From positions 62,001 to 126,000 of the forward strand of contig NZ_JADEYH010000010.1 in NCBI RefSeq assembly GCF_017114865.1: a stretch of 64,000 nucleotides of DNA, written 5' to 3'. Every line of letters starts with the position of its first letter. Within the stretch, counting starts at the first letter, position 1. The stretch is from Streptomyces verrucosisporus. Lineage in GTDB: Bacteria > Actinomycetota > Actinomycetes > Streptomycetales > Streptomycetaceae. The notes beneath the pieces were generated by a model, which saw nothing but the letters and a program-made list of their open reading frames with translations, was not told the origin of the DNA and ran no database searches. A program made the position numbers and the translations under genes. Shown piece after piece: positions 37,908-44,463 of this stretch.

Positions 37908-38174
37908 GAGCGTGGTGCCTTCCGTGCGTCGTGTCGCCGATCACATTCGGCTCAGCGCACAGCGTGACGCGCCGCGTTGGCGGTCCGCCAGGGGAACCAG
38001 CTCGGCAGCCGCACTGCACAGTCCCGCGAAACCGCAGGCGAAAGGCGTCGGTACAGAGGCCGGCAATCCACCACCCAACTCCCGCACCGTTGACCTGAGT
38101 CACCTTCCCGGCACACTGGGTGACCTCTAGCGTCTCCTTCCGTAACCCACCCACGACGAACGGAAGGACCGTCC

Positions 38175-38231
38175 ATGGCAGACGGCACGAGGAGCAAGCA
38201 CGCCGGAAAGCCGGCCCCGATCAGGCCGTGA
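38175..38231 (+). CDS. 18-residue ORF translationally coupled to the methyltransferase
   Basis: MADGTRSKHAGKPAPIRP then TGA. GGAAGGA lies at a good distance before its ATG, while the downstream methyltransferase GTG (38228) overlaps its stop as GTGA and has no better ribosome-binding site. The peptide is basic, with no Cys or membrane segment. It could be a leader peptide that drives coupled translation or a very short substrate peptide; nothing in the sequence settles which. Confidence 0.55.
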   Translation: MADGTRSKHAGKPAPIRP

Positions 38232-39478
38232 AACCCGCCGCCCCAACCGCCCTCCCCCGACGGCGGCCCCGCCAAGCCCAAGCGGCGGTGAACGCGGTGA
38301 CGAGTACGACGGGCGCGGCGGAAGCGGCAGGCACGGCGGACACGACGCGGCGGCGGTGGCACGAGTCCCGCCGGCGCCTACTGGACGCCGTCTCGGCCTC
38401 CGGCGCCCTCACCCCCGACTGGCGGCCGTCCTTCGAGGCGGTACCGCGCCACCTCTTCCTGCCGGAACGGGTCTGGCGGTACGGCGCGGACGGATACATT
38501 CCCGTCCACCGCGCCGGGGAGCCCGAGGCCTGGTGGGAACTCGCCTACGCGGACGAGCCGGTCGTCACCCAGCTCGACGAGGGTGCGGCCGGCGGCCCCG
38601 GCGAGGCCACCTCCTCCAGCTCCATGCCGTCGCTCGTCGCGCGGATGCTGGCGGAGCTGGAGGTGGGTCGCGGTGGTGAGCGCGTTCTGGAGGTCGGCAC
38701 GGGCACCGGCTGGAACGCCGCCCTGCTCGTCCACCGCCTCGGCGACGCCCGGGTGGTGACCGTCGAGGTGGATCCGGCCCTGGCCGAACGGGCGAGGCAC
38801 GCGCTGGCCTCGGTCGGCCGCGCTCCCCGGGTGGTGTGGGGCGACGGCGTGTCCGGGTGGGCGCGCGGCGCGCCGTACGACCGGGTACTGGCGACGTGCT
38901 CGGTACTGCGCGTACCGGGGGCGTGGGTGGCGCAGACCGCGCCCGGCGGGCGAATCGTCGCGCCCCTGCACCGGGATGTGTGGTCCGGGGGCCTGGTCTC
39001 CCTGACCGTCCAGGACGGCGGCCTGGCACGGGGGAGGTTCACCGGTTCGGCGTGGTTCATGCCGCTGCGCACCGACCGGCTGCCCGCCCCGGCGGTGGAC
39101 TCCGCCACCGGCCGCTCCTCCACCACCGGCCTGGACCCGGCCCGGGTCACCGAACCTGGCTTCTGCGCCTGGGCGTTCGCCCGCCTGCCGGACATCACCA
39201 TGACCTACACCGACGAGGACGGCGGCGCCCGGCGCGTCTGGCTGACCGGCCGCGACGGCTCGGCCGCGACCGCGGCCGAGGACGGCCGGGCCGGGGACGG
39301 CGGCGGCCTCTTCGAGGTCTGGCAGTGCGGTCCGGCCTCCCTGTGGGACCGGGTGGAGGCCGCCTGGGGTGCGTACGAGGCCGAAGGCCGCCCTGAGCAG
39401 GGCGAGTTCGGCCTGACGGTCACCCGCGACGGCCGCCAGGAGGTCTGGCTGCGCGACCCGGCGCACGTCATCGGCTGA
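38228..39478 (+). CDS. PIMT-like SAM-dependent methyltransferase
   Basis: A 416-residue protein. Residues about 45-290 follow protein-L-isoaspartate O-methyltransferase and its RiPP-linked relatives (TgmC/FxlM type). They show EAVPRHLFLPERVWRYG, then SSSSMPSLVARMLAEL in the substrate-loop position, the SAM motif ERVLEVGTGTGWNAALLVHR, DARVVTVEVDP, and YDRVLATCSVLRVPGAWV. A C-terminal 120-residue extension is not part of PIMT. No ATP-grasp or lanthipeptide synthetase is visible in the window. The GTG is coupled to the 18-residue ORF; a GTG at 38288 is possible. Confidence 0.8.
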   Translation: MKPAAPTALPRRRPRQAQAAVNAVTSTTGAAEAAGTADTTRRRWHESRRRLLDAVSASGALTPDWRPSFEAVPRHLFLPERVWRYGADGYIPVHRAGEPEAWWELAYADEPVVTQLDEGAAGGPGEATSSSSMPSLVARMLAELEVGRGGERVLEVGTGTGWNAALLVHRLGDARVVTVEVDPALAERARHALASVGRAPRVVWGDGVSGWARGAPYDRVLATCSVLRVPGAWVAQTAPGGRIVAPLHRDVWSGGLVSLTVQDGGLARGRFTGSAWFMPLRTDRLPAPAVDSATGRSSTTGLDPARVTEPGFCAWAFARLPDITMTYTDEDGGARRVWLTGRDGSAATAAEDGRAGDGGGLFEVWQCGPASLWDRVEAAWGAYEAEGRPEQGEFGLTVTRDGRQEVWLRDPAHVIG

Positions 39479-39491
39479 CGACGCGGCGGGA

Positions 39492-39543
39492 ACGCGGCCG
39501 GGCCGGCGCACGCCCCAGCGGGCGCGCGCCGGCCCGGCCGCGT
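39492..39543. terminator. Terminator between methyltransferase and LPMO
   Basis: A perfect 18-bp stem (39492-39509 and 39526-39543) with a 16-nt loop between two convergent genes. Confidence 0.75.
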
Positions 39544-39558
39544 CATGCGGTCACCGGA

Positions 39559-40317
39559 TCACCCGGCCGCGCAGGCTCCGAGGTCCTCCCAGACGCCCCA
39601 CTCGCCGACGGTGCCGGGCTCCTCGCCCCGCGTCCACCACTTGGCACGCCAGGTGTGTCCGTCGTGCGTGACGGTGTCGCCGGCGGTGTAGACGTTCCCG
39701 GTGCCCCAGGCCGGCGAGGCGCAGGCGCCCGGCTCGCCGTCGCCACCGCCGTCGCCACCGCCGTCACCACCGCCGTCACCACCGCCGTCACCACCGCCCG
39801 TGCCGCCGATGTTGACGTCGATGCAGGCGTAGAAGGCGTTGGCGGTGTCCGCCACGTTCCACACGGCGAGCACCTTCTGGCGGCCGGTGAGGCCGTCGAA
39901 GTTCACCTGGTGGCTGACCTGCGAGGGCGGCTGCACACCCTTGCCGTCGAACTCGGCGATCTTCCGGTCGCCGATGAAGTACTGCCAGGTGTCGGTGGAG
40001 TGGCGCGCCGTCAGGCTCCAGGTGAAGGTGTGCGAGGAGCCGACCGGCGTGACCCGCCAGGCCTTGCTGTCGTCGTCGAGCTCGGCGAACTGCTCGTTGC
40101 CGCCACTGCAGCTCTTGAGCCCCTTCGGCCCCTCCACGCTCTGCGGCTCGTACGAGATCTGACCGCAGTCGACGACGCCCTCGGCGCACTGGTCCTGGCG
40201 GCTGCCGGGGTCGGTGACCCAGCCGTGTGCGTTGGCCGTGCCCGCCGGAAGGCTGACGGCGAGCAGGGGGGCGACCATCGCGCCGAGCGCAAGGGCCACT
40301 CGCTTCTTCGTGTTCAT
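39559..40317 (-). CDS. Secreted lytic polysaccharide monooxygenase (AA10) with chitin-binding domain
   Basis: A 252-residue copper enzyme. The signal peptide ends ANA, making His31 the mature N-terminus (HGWVTDPGSR) and first histidine-brace ligand; the second is in SLTARHSTDTW. The AA10 domain (SGGNEQFAELDDDSKAWRV, VLAVWNVADTANAFYACIDV) is joined by a linker of GGGD repeats to a CBM5/12-like module (GTGNVYTAGDTVTHDGHTWR then AKWWTRGEEP). It most likely oxidises crystalline chitin. Two DasR-type palindromes lie 209-243 nt upstream, linking it to GlcNAc signalling. Confidence 0.94.
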   Translation of the reverse strand: MNTKKRVALALGAMVAPLLAVSLPAGTANAHGWVTDPGSRQDQCAEGVVDCGQISYEPQSVEGPKGLKSCSGGNEQFAELDDDSKAWRVTPVGSSHTFTWSLTARHSTDTWQYFIGDRKIAEFDGKGVQPPSQVSHQVNFDGLTGRQKVLAVWNVADTANAFYACIDVNIGGTGGGDGGGDGGGDGGGDGGGDGEPGACASPAWGTGNVYTAGDTVTHDGHTWRAKWWTRGEEPGTVGEWGVWEDLGACAAG

Positions 40318-40525
40318 GCCATTCCACTTTCTTCGGTGTCGTCGAGGCCGCCGCCCGGAAGCCCGGCGCGACCGGGTGGGGTACGGCTCTTACGCCGCGC
40401 CGGTCGCGCCGCCCCGCCGGATGGCGCGGGTACGCGGACGCACCGGATGCCGCGAGAGGCGTCCACGCCCACGCACCGTGCCCTCACACGGACAACGCCG
40501 TGGGGGGTGAGGGCAGGGTTCGAGC

Positions 40526-40560
40526 TGAGGTCTAGACCTCATGTGTTCAGGTCTAGACCT
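40526..40560 (-). promoter_or_regulatory. Two DasR-type (dre) palindromes
   Basis: TGAGGTCTAGACCTCA (40526-40541) is a perfect 16-bp palindrome, and AGGTCTAGACCT (40549-40560) is a second core 21 bp away, two helical turns. Both contain GGTCTAGACC, the heart of the DasR element (ACTGGTCTAGACCACT) that represses chitin genes in Streptomyces until glucosamine-6-phosphate accumulates. They lie far from the LPMO start (about 210 nt). Confidence 0.8.
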
Positions 40561-40965
40561 TAGCGACGGACCGTTCTCGGTCAAGGGGTTGGACGCGGCG
40601 AACCGCCGGACAACTCGGCGCCCGGCCAACGGCCTTGGCCCGGGCTCGACCTGCGGCACACCCCTCCTGCGCCCGTCTCGACCGATCGGCACCCCCTCCC
40701 CCATTCCGCCCGCGCGGCATCGCCCGACGGAAAACCGCGCACATTAACGCATCGCGAGAAACAACATGTTACGAATCCCGTTAACCGGTTTTCCACTCCA
40801 CCCTCCCGAACTGGAAAAACCGACTCCGACCAGTTCAAACGTGTCGCACATCACACCGTTCTCACAGGTTCTCGCGAATGCGTCGATCTGGCCGGTAATC
40901 GCTTTCCCGGGAAAGGGCGCGCATGTGACGGTGGAATCTCCGAACCCGTCCACAGGAGGAAAACA
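40561..40965. other. Intergenic region between LPMO and the crystallin-like gene
   Basis: No gene is visible in these 400 nt. GC falls in 40740-40900, with AT-richer motifs such as ACATTAACGC, AACCGGTT (40783-40790) and TTACGAATCCCGTTAACC; promoters for the crystallin-like gene should be here. Confidence 0.4.
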
Positions 40966-41337
40966 ATGAGGCTCTCCGTACGTCGTTCCCTCGGTGTCGT
41001 GGCGGTCGCCGCGGCCGCGCTGGCCGCCACGGCCGTACCCGCCACGGCCGCCACGACCACCGCCAACGGGACGCTGATCAACCGTACGGACTGCAACGAG
41101 AACAGCTACCTCGAGATCCACAACAACAACGGCCGCGACACCCTCTGCTTCGCCAACGCCGGCACGATGCCCGTCGCCATCTACGGCGTGAACTGGGTCG
41201 AGTCCGGGAACAACGTCGCGACCCTCCAGTTCCAGCGCAGCCTGAGCAACCCGACGCTCGAGACCGTCACCCTTCAGAAGTGGAGCTCGTGGAACCCCGG
41301 CCACATCCACAAGGTCATATCGATCAGGATCCACTGA
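40966..41337 (+). CDS. Secreted beta/gamma-crystallin protein, Streptomyces killer-toxin-like
   Basis: A 123-residue exported protein. A Sec signal (LGVVAVAAAALAATAVPATA) is followed by an 85-residue domain: NRTDCNENSYLEIHNNNGRD, TLCFANAGTMPVAIYGVNWV, then SGNNVATLQFQ and a final HIHKVISIRIH. The two Cys (in TDC and TLC) and the FANAG motif match the killer-toxin-like SKLP beta/gamma-crystallins of Streptomyces, which have been reported to inhibit yeasts and filamentous fungi. AGGAGG with ideal spacing precedes the ATG, so strong expression is likely. It follows chitin-related genes, in keeping with antifungal use, but this is inference. Confidence 0.82.
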   Translation: MRLSVRRSLGVVAVAAAALAATAVPATAATTTANGTLINRTDCNENSYLEIHNNNGRDTLCFANAGTMPVAIYGVNWVESGNNVATLQFQRSLSNPTLETVTLQKWSSWNPGHIHKVISIRIH

Positions 41338-41460
41338 GGCCGGAAAACCGCCGGACACCCTGCGGGGAACCTGTGTTCACCGAATTGCCTCCGGCTCTTC
41401 GCTGAACCGTCCACGCCCCGGCACCGAGGCTGAGGACGCATTCCCGCGGTAGCGGCGGAC

Positions 41461-41516
41461 GAGGCTCCTGGCGGGCGGGTCGTCGAACAAGGCCGACCTT
41501 CCCGGCCAGGAGCCTC
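41461..41516. repeat. 12-bp inverted repeat in front of the start-less gene
   Basis: GAGGCTCCTGGC (41461-41472) pairs perfectly with GCCAGGAGCCTC (41505-41516) across 32 nt. It may be the terminator of the crystallin-like gene, or mark a junction next to the truncated ORF downstream. Confidence 0.5.
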
Positions 41517-41713
41517 CCGCGCCCGTCCGCCCACCGGCGACCGGTCCGCCCCCGCGTCCCCTCGGCCGCCCCTGCCGGTGGCATCGGCCGGCGGCGGCCG
41601 AGCGCGAGGGGCTGCGTCTGGAGGGCCTGGAGCTGCTGCGCACCGCCACCGTACGCGGCCCCGCCCGCGCCCTGGCCGTCCTGCACCTCACCGTCACCCG
41701 GCCCCTGCTGCCG

Positions 41714-42658
41714 GTGCTTCGGGCCATCGGCCACCGTCACCCGGCCGACCCCGACCCCCTCACCGGCCCCCTCGACCCCGGACGCCTGCTCGGGGAGACG
41801 GCCGAAGTCCGCGACACCACCGGCACGTTCGCCATCGCCCGCCCCTACACCGTCGCCTTCCTCACGCCCGGCCCCGGTCACGCCCCGGCCCTGCGTCCCA
41901 GTCCGCAGACGCCCGTCCCACCCGGCGCCGACCGCTGGCTGTGGCAGCTCGCCTCGCGGTCCGTCCCCGCCGACTATCCCCTCGCCCCCGAGACCGCCGC
42001 CGAGGAACTGAGCCGGGCGGTACGGATCTCCGCCGACTGGAGTGCCCTGGTCCTGCGCCACGGCACCGCCTTCCTCGGCCACCGGACCGACCCCGGCGGA
42101 GGCGACTTCTACGCCTTCGCCGCCCTCCACGCCCGCACCGTCTACCTCGACGCCCTGCTGCTCGGCTCCCTCCAGCGCGACCACATCGACGAGCTGACCG
42201 ACGAACTCTCCGCCGTCTTCGACGACGGCTCCCGCCTGGCCACCCGTGTCGCCGCCCTGGAGCGGAACATCGCGCGCTTCCGCAGCACCTACTGGCGCCA
42301 GCACCTCACCGCCCACGGCCCCGCCAACGGCCTGCTGCTCGCCTTCCAGAACCAGCACCGGCTGCCGGAGCGCTTCACCGAGATCCTGGCCGAGGCCGCC
42401 GACTACAGCCGGCTCGTCCAGACCCAGGAGAGTCAGCAGATCAGCGGCGCGCTCGGCGTGCTGACCATCCTCGGCCTGCCGCTGGGCACCGCACTGGGCA
42501 TCCTCCAGGTACTCGGCGACGACTCCCCCGCGCACCTGCTGGCCGCGCTGGGGCTGTCGGTGGTGGTGACGGCCGCCGCGCTCACCACCCGCTACGGCCG
42601 CCTGGTCCTCTCCTCGCTGCGCGGCGGCCCCGGCTCCCGGCGCCGCCGGCGCCGCTGA
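41714..42658 (+). CDS. Two-helix membrane protein, CorA-like C-terminus; 5' end uncertain
   Basis: From the first usable start (GTG 41714) this gives 314 residues. The C-terminal third has a CorA-like shape: ALERNIARFRSTYWRQHLTA, a long helix (ILAEAADYSRLVQTQESQQI) and two membrane helices (ALGVLTILGLPLGTALGILQ; LLAALGLSVVVTAAALTT), with no GMN motif. Coding-quality sequence extends upstream in the same frame to about 41600 (EGLELLRTATVRGPARALAV). No ATG, GTG or TTG is available before the stop at 41450, so the gene is 5'-truncated, frameshifted or uses a rare start. Function unknown; CATRA-type conflict-system membrane proteins are one possibility. Confidence 0.55.
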   Translation: MLRAIGHRHPADPDPLTGPLDPGRLLGETAEVRDTTGTFAIARPYTVAFLTPGPGHAPALRPSPQTPVPPGADRWLWQLASRSVPADYPLAPETAAEELSRAVRISADWSALVLRHGTAFLGHRTDPGGGDFYAFAALHARTVYLDALLLGSLQRDHIDELTDELSAVFDDGSRLATRVAALERNIARFRSTYWRQHLTAHGPANGLLLAFQNQHRLPERFTEILAEAADYSRLVQTQESQQISGALGVLTILGLPLGTALGILQVLGDDSPAHLLAALGLSVVVTAAALTTRYGRLVLSSLRGGPGSRRRRRR

Positions 42659-42707
42659 CCTCGGGCGGCTCCGGCCCACACTTCTCCTGTTGGGCAAGGC
42701 CGTGGGA

Positions 42708-42740
42708 TCGGCGAACACCTTCGGGGGAATCATTCGCCGA
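42708..42740 (+). promoter_or_regulatory. Inverted repeat upstream of the XRE regulator
   Basis: TCGGCGAA (42708-42715) and TTCGCCGA (42733-42740) form a perfect 8-bp inverted repeat with a 17-nt spacer, 85 nt before the XRE gene. GCGAACAC/CCGAACAC also repeats directly. A possible autoregulatory operator. Confidence 0.45.
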
Positions 42741-42824
42741 ACACGCCGTTCCGGTCACTCTGTGTGCTTGCGTGGAACGGAAGTTCAAGCCCGCATGCCC
42801 GTTCCGTGACAGGGGGAGCCCGCC

Positions 42825-43673
42825 ATGACCGAGCCCAGGCAACTCGACCCGTACGCCTCGCCCAAGACCTTCTACGGCGCGGAACTGCGCCGTCTGCGCG
42901 AGGCGGCCGGACTCACCCAGTCCCAGCTCGGCGAGCGCGCCTTCTGCTCGGGCACGTACGTCGGCCAGTTCGAGACGGCCGTGCGCCGCCCGCAGCAGGA
43001 CACCTCGAAACTGTTCGACGAGATCCTCGGCACCGGCGAACACCTGCAACGCCTGTGCCGACTGGCCCGGGAGAACAAGTACCCGGACTACTTCGCCGAC
43101 GCGGCGGAGCTGGAGCAGATGGCGACGGAGATCAGCGAGTACGCGCCCATGCTGGTGCCGGGCCTGTTGCAGGTTGAGATCTACACACGGGCCATCACTC
43201 TCGCGGCACTCCCCCTCGCTTCGGAGGAGGAGGTGGAGAAGCTGGTTCGGGCTCGTATGGATCGGCAGTACCTTCTCAACCAGTCAACTGCGCCACAGTT
43301 GTGGGCGGTCCTCCACGAGACAGTGCTCCGGATCCCGATGGGAGGACCGACAGTCATGCATGAACAGCTCATCCATATCGCCCAACTGGCGCACTCCCAC
43401 CGGATCATGGTGCAGGTTCTTCCGTTCACCGCTGCGGCGCACGCACTCTTGAACGGCATGGCGTCCCTGATGACCTTCCGCGACGCACCGCCTGTCGTCT
43501 ACACAGAGAGCGCTGGCACCGGCCAGCTCATCGACGAACCGGTCATGGTGGAGCGATCCCAGAAGTCATACGATCTCGTCAGGGCCGCTTCGCTGCCTCC
43601 TATGGCGTCCCTGGACCTGATCGAATCGGTGGCCGAGGAGTACACGACATCATGCGCACCGCATACGACCTGA
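42825..43673 (+). CDS. XRE-family regulator with DUF5753
   Basis: A 282-residue regulator. The N-terminal HTH reads LRRLREAAGLTQSQLGERAF then CSGTYVGQFETAVRRPQQD. Residues 95-270 are the DUF5753 ligand/effector domain (YAPMLVPGLLQVEIYTRAIT, QVLPFTAAAHALLNGMASL, YTESAGTGQLID). Such genes pair with a DUF397 partner in Streptomyces and affect development or antibiotic production (AbaA/WhiJ-like). The DUF5753 part has lower GC than its neighbours, which is common for this family. It overlaps the DUF397 gene by 22 nt. Confidence 0.93.
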   Translation: MTEPRQLDPYASPKTFYGAELRRLREAAGLTQSQLGERAFCSGTYVGQFETAVRRPQQDTSKLFDEILGTGEHLQRLCRLARENKYPDYFADAAELEQMATEISEYAPMLVPGLLQVEIYTRAITLAALPLASEEEVEKLVRARMDRQYLLNQSTAPQLWAVLHETVLRIPMGGPTVMHEQLIHIAQLAHSHRIMVQVLPFTAAAHALLNGMASLMTFRDAPPVVYTESAGTGQLIDEPVMVERSQKSYDLVRAASLPPMASLDLIESVAEEYTTSCAPHTT

Positions 43674-43858
43674 ATACCGCTGTCTGGCGCAAGTCGTCCT
43701 ACAGCGACGGCACCGGCGGGAGCTGCGTCGAGGTCGCCGACGGCTTCCCCGGCGTCATACCCGTCCGCGACAGCAAGGCCCCCGAGAGGCCCGCACTGGT
43801 CTTCCCGGACGCCGGCTGGTCCGCCTTCGTGACGGCGGTCAAGGACAGAGTGCTCTGA
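43652..43858 (+). CDS. DUF397 domain protein, partner of the XRE regulator
   Basis: A 68-residue protein with the DUF397 hallmarks: WRKSSYSDGTGGSCVEVAD, VIPVRDSKAPERPALVFPD and GWSAFVTAVKDRVL. The start lies inside the end of the XRE gene, so they are coupled. DUF397 proteins are thought to modulate their XRE partner directly, like an antitoxin or co-regulator. Confidence 0.95.
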   Translation: MRTAYDLNTAVWRKSSYSDGTGGSCVEVADGFPGVIPVRDSKAPERPALVFPDAGWSAFVTAVKDRVL

Positions 43859-44090
43859 CAGCCCGCGGCCATCCCGGTCACCGGCGGGGTGGGACGGCCA
43901 GCGGCCTTCCCGGGTTGGACGGCGACGGCGCGATGGTGGACGAGGAGGGGCGCGTCTACGAGCAGGTCCGCGTGACGATCCCCACCGCGCGTGCCCACGT
44001 GCCGGCCGCCGCCGGGGCCCTGACCGTCCGGGATCCGTGCTACTGCGGCGGCGGCTTCCGGTGGTCCGGCCGGGTCCGAAAGTGTCACCG

Positions 44091-44132
44091 GCCTCCGGCC
44101 GTCCGCTCTTGCGGGCAGGGCCGGCCGGAGGC
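44091..44132 (-). terminator. Hairpin after the small membrane-protein gene
   Basis: A perfect 10-bp outer stem (44091-44100 and 44123-44132) with a second internal stem, 22 nt beyond the stop of the 44154-44453 gene. Confidence 0.55.
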
Positions 44133-44153
44133 AGGGTCCGGGGCGACCGCGGG

Positions 44154-44453
44154 TCAGCCCTGGTTGGGCTCCTGGCGGCCGGCGACCTGACCGCTCTTGC
44201 GGGCGGACTTGTCGCCGACCATCACCAGCGCGGCGATGATCACGAACAGGGCGATGGGCGCCACGACGTACAGGCCGAGGGTCTCGACCACGCTCAGGCC
44301 GGTGCCCGGGTCGTCGCCGTCGTCGCGGTAGAGGGCGAGTGCGGAGGGGGAGGCGACCAGCAGCGTCAGCGCGGTGAGGGCGGTGACGAATCCGGCGCGC
44401 ACGGCGGCGCCGGCGCTCCTGACGTTCTCGTTGACCTTGACCTTGTTGTCCAC
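44154..44453 (-). CDS. Small membrane protein downstream of malQ
   Basis: A 99-residue protein. It has a hydrophobic N-terminal segment with a possible signal-cleavage region (AGFVTALTALTLLVASPSALA), a short loop (YRDDGDDPGTG) and a second helix (LYVVAPIALFVIIAALVMVG), then a basic C-terminus. It starts (GTG) 10 nt after the malQ stop. The same arrangement beside malQ seems conserved in Streptomyces, but no function is known to me. Confidence 0.75.
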   Translation of the reverse strand: MDNKVKVNENVRSAGAAVRAGFVTALTALTLLVASPSALALYRDDGDDPGTGLSVVETLGLYVVAPIALFVIIAALVMVGDKSARKSGQVAGRQEPNQG

Positions 44454-44463
44454 GGAGTCAACG

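Noticed and set aside
43933..44190. Short plus-strand frame (VDEEGRVYEQVRVTIPTARA)
   Set aside because: Codon use is acceptable but the frame runs through a hairpin and into the opposite gene's 3' end, with no family or ribosome-binding site; at best a remnant.
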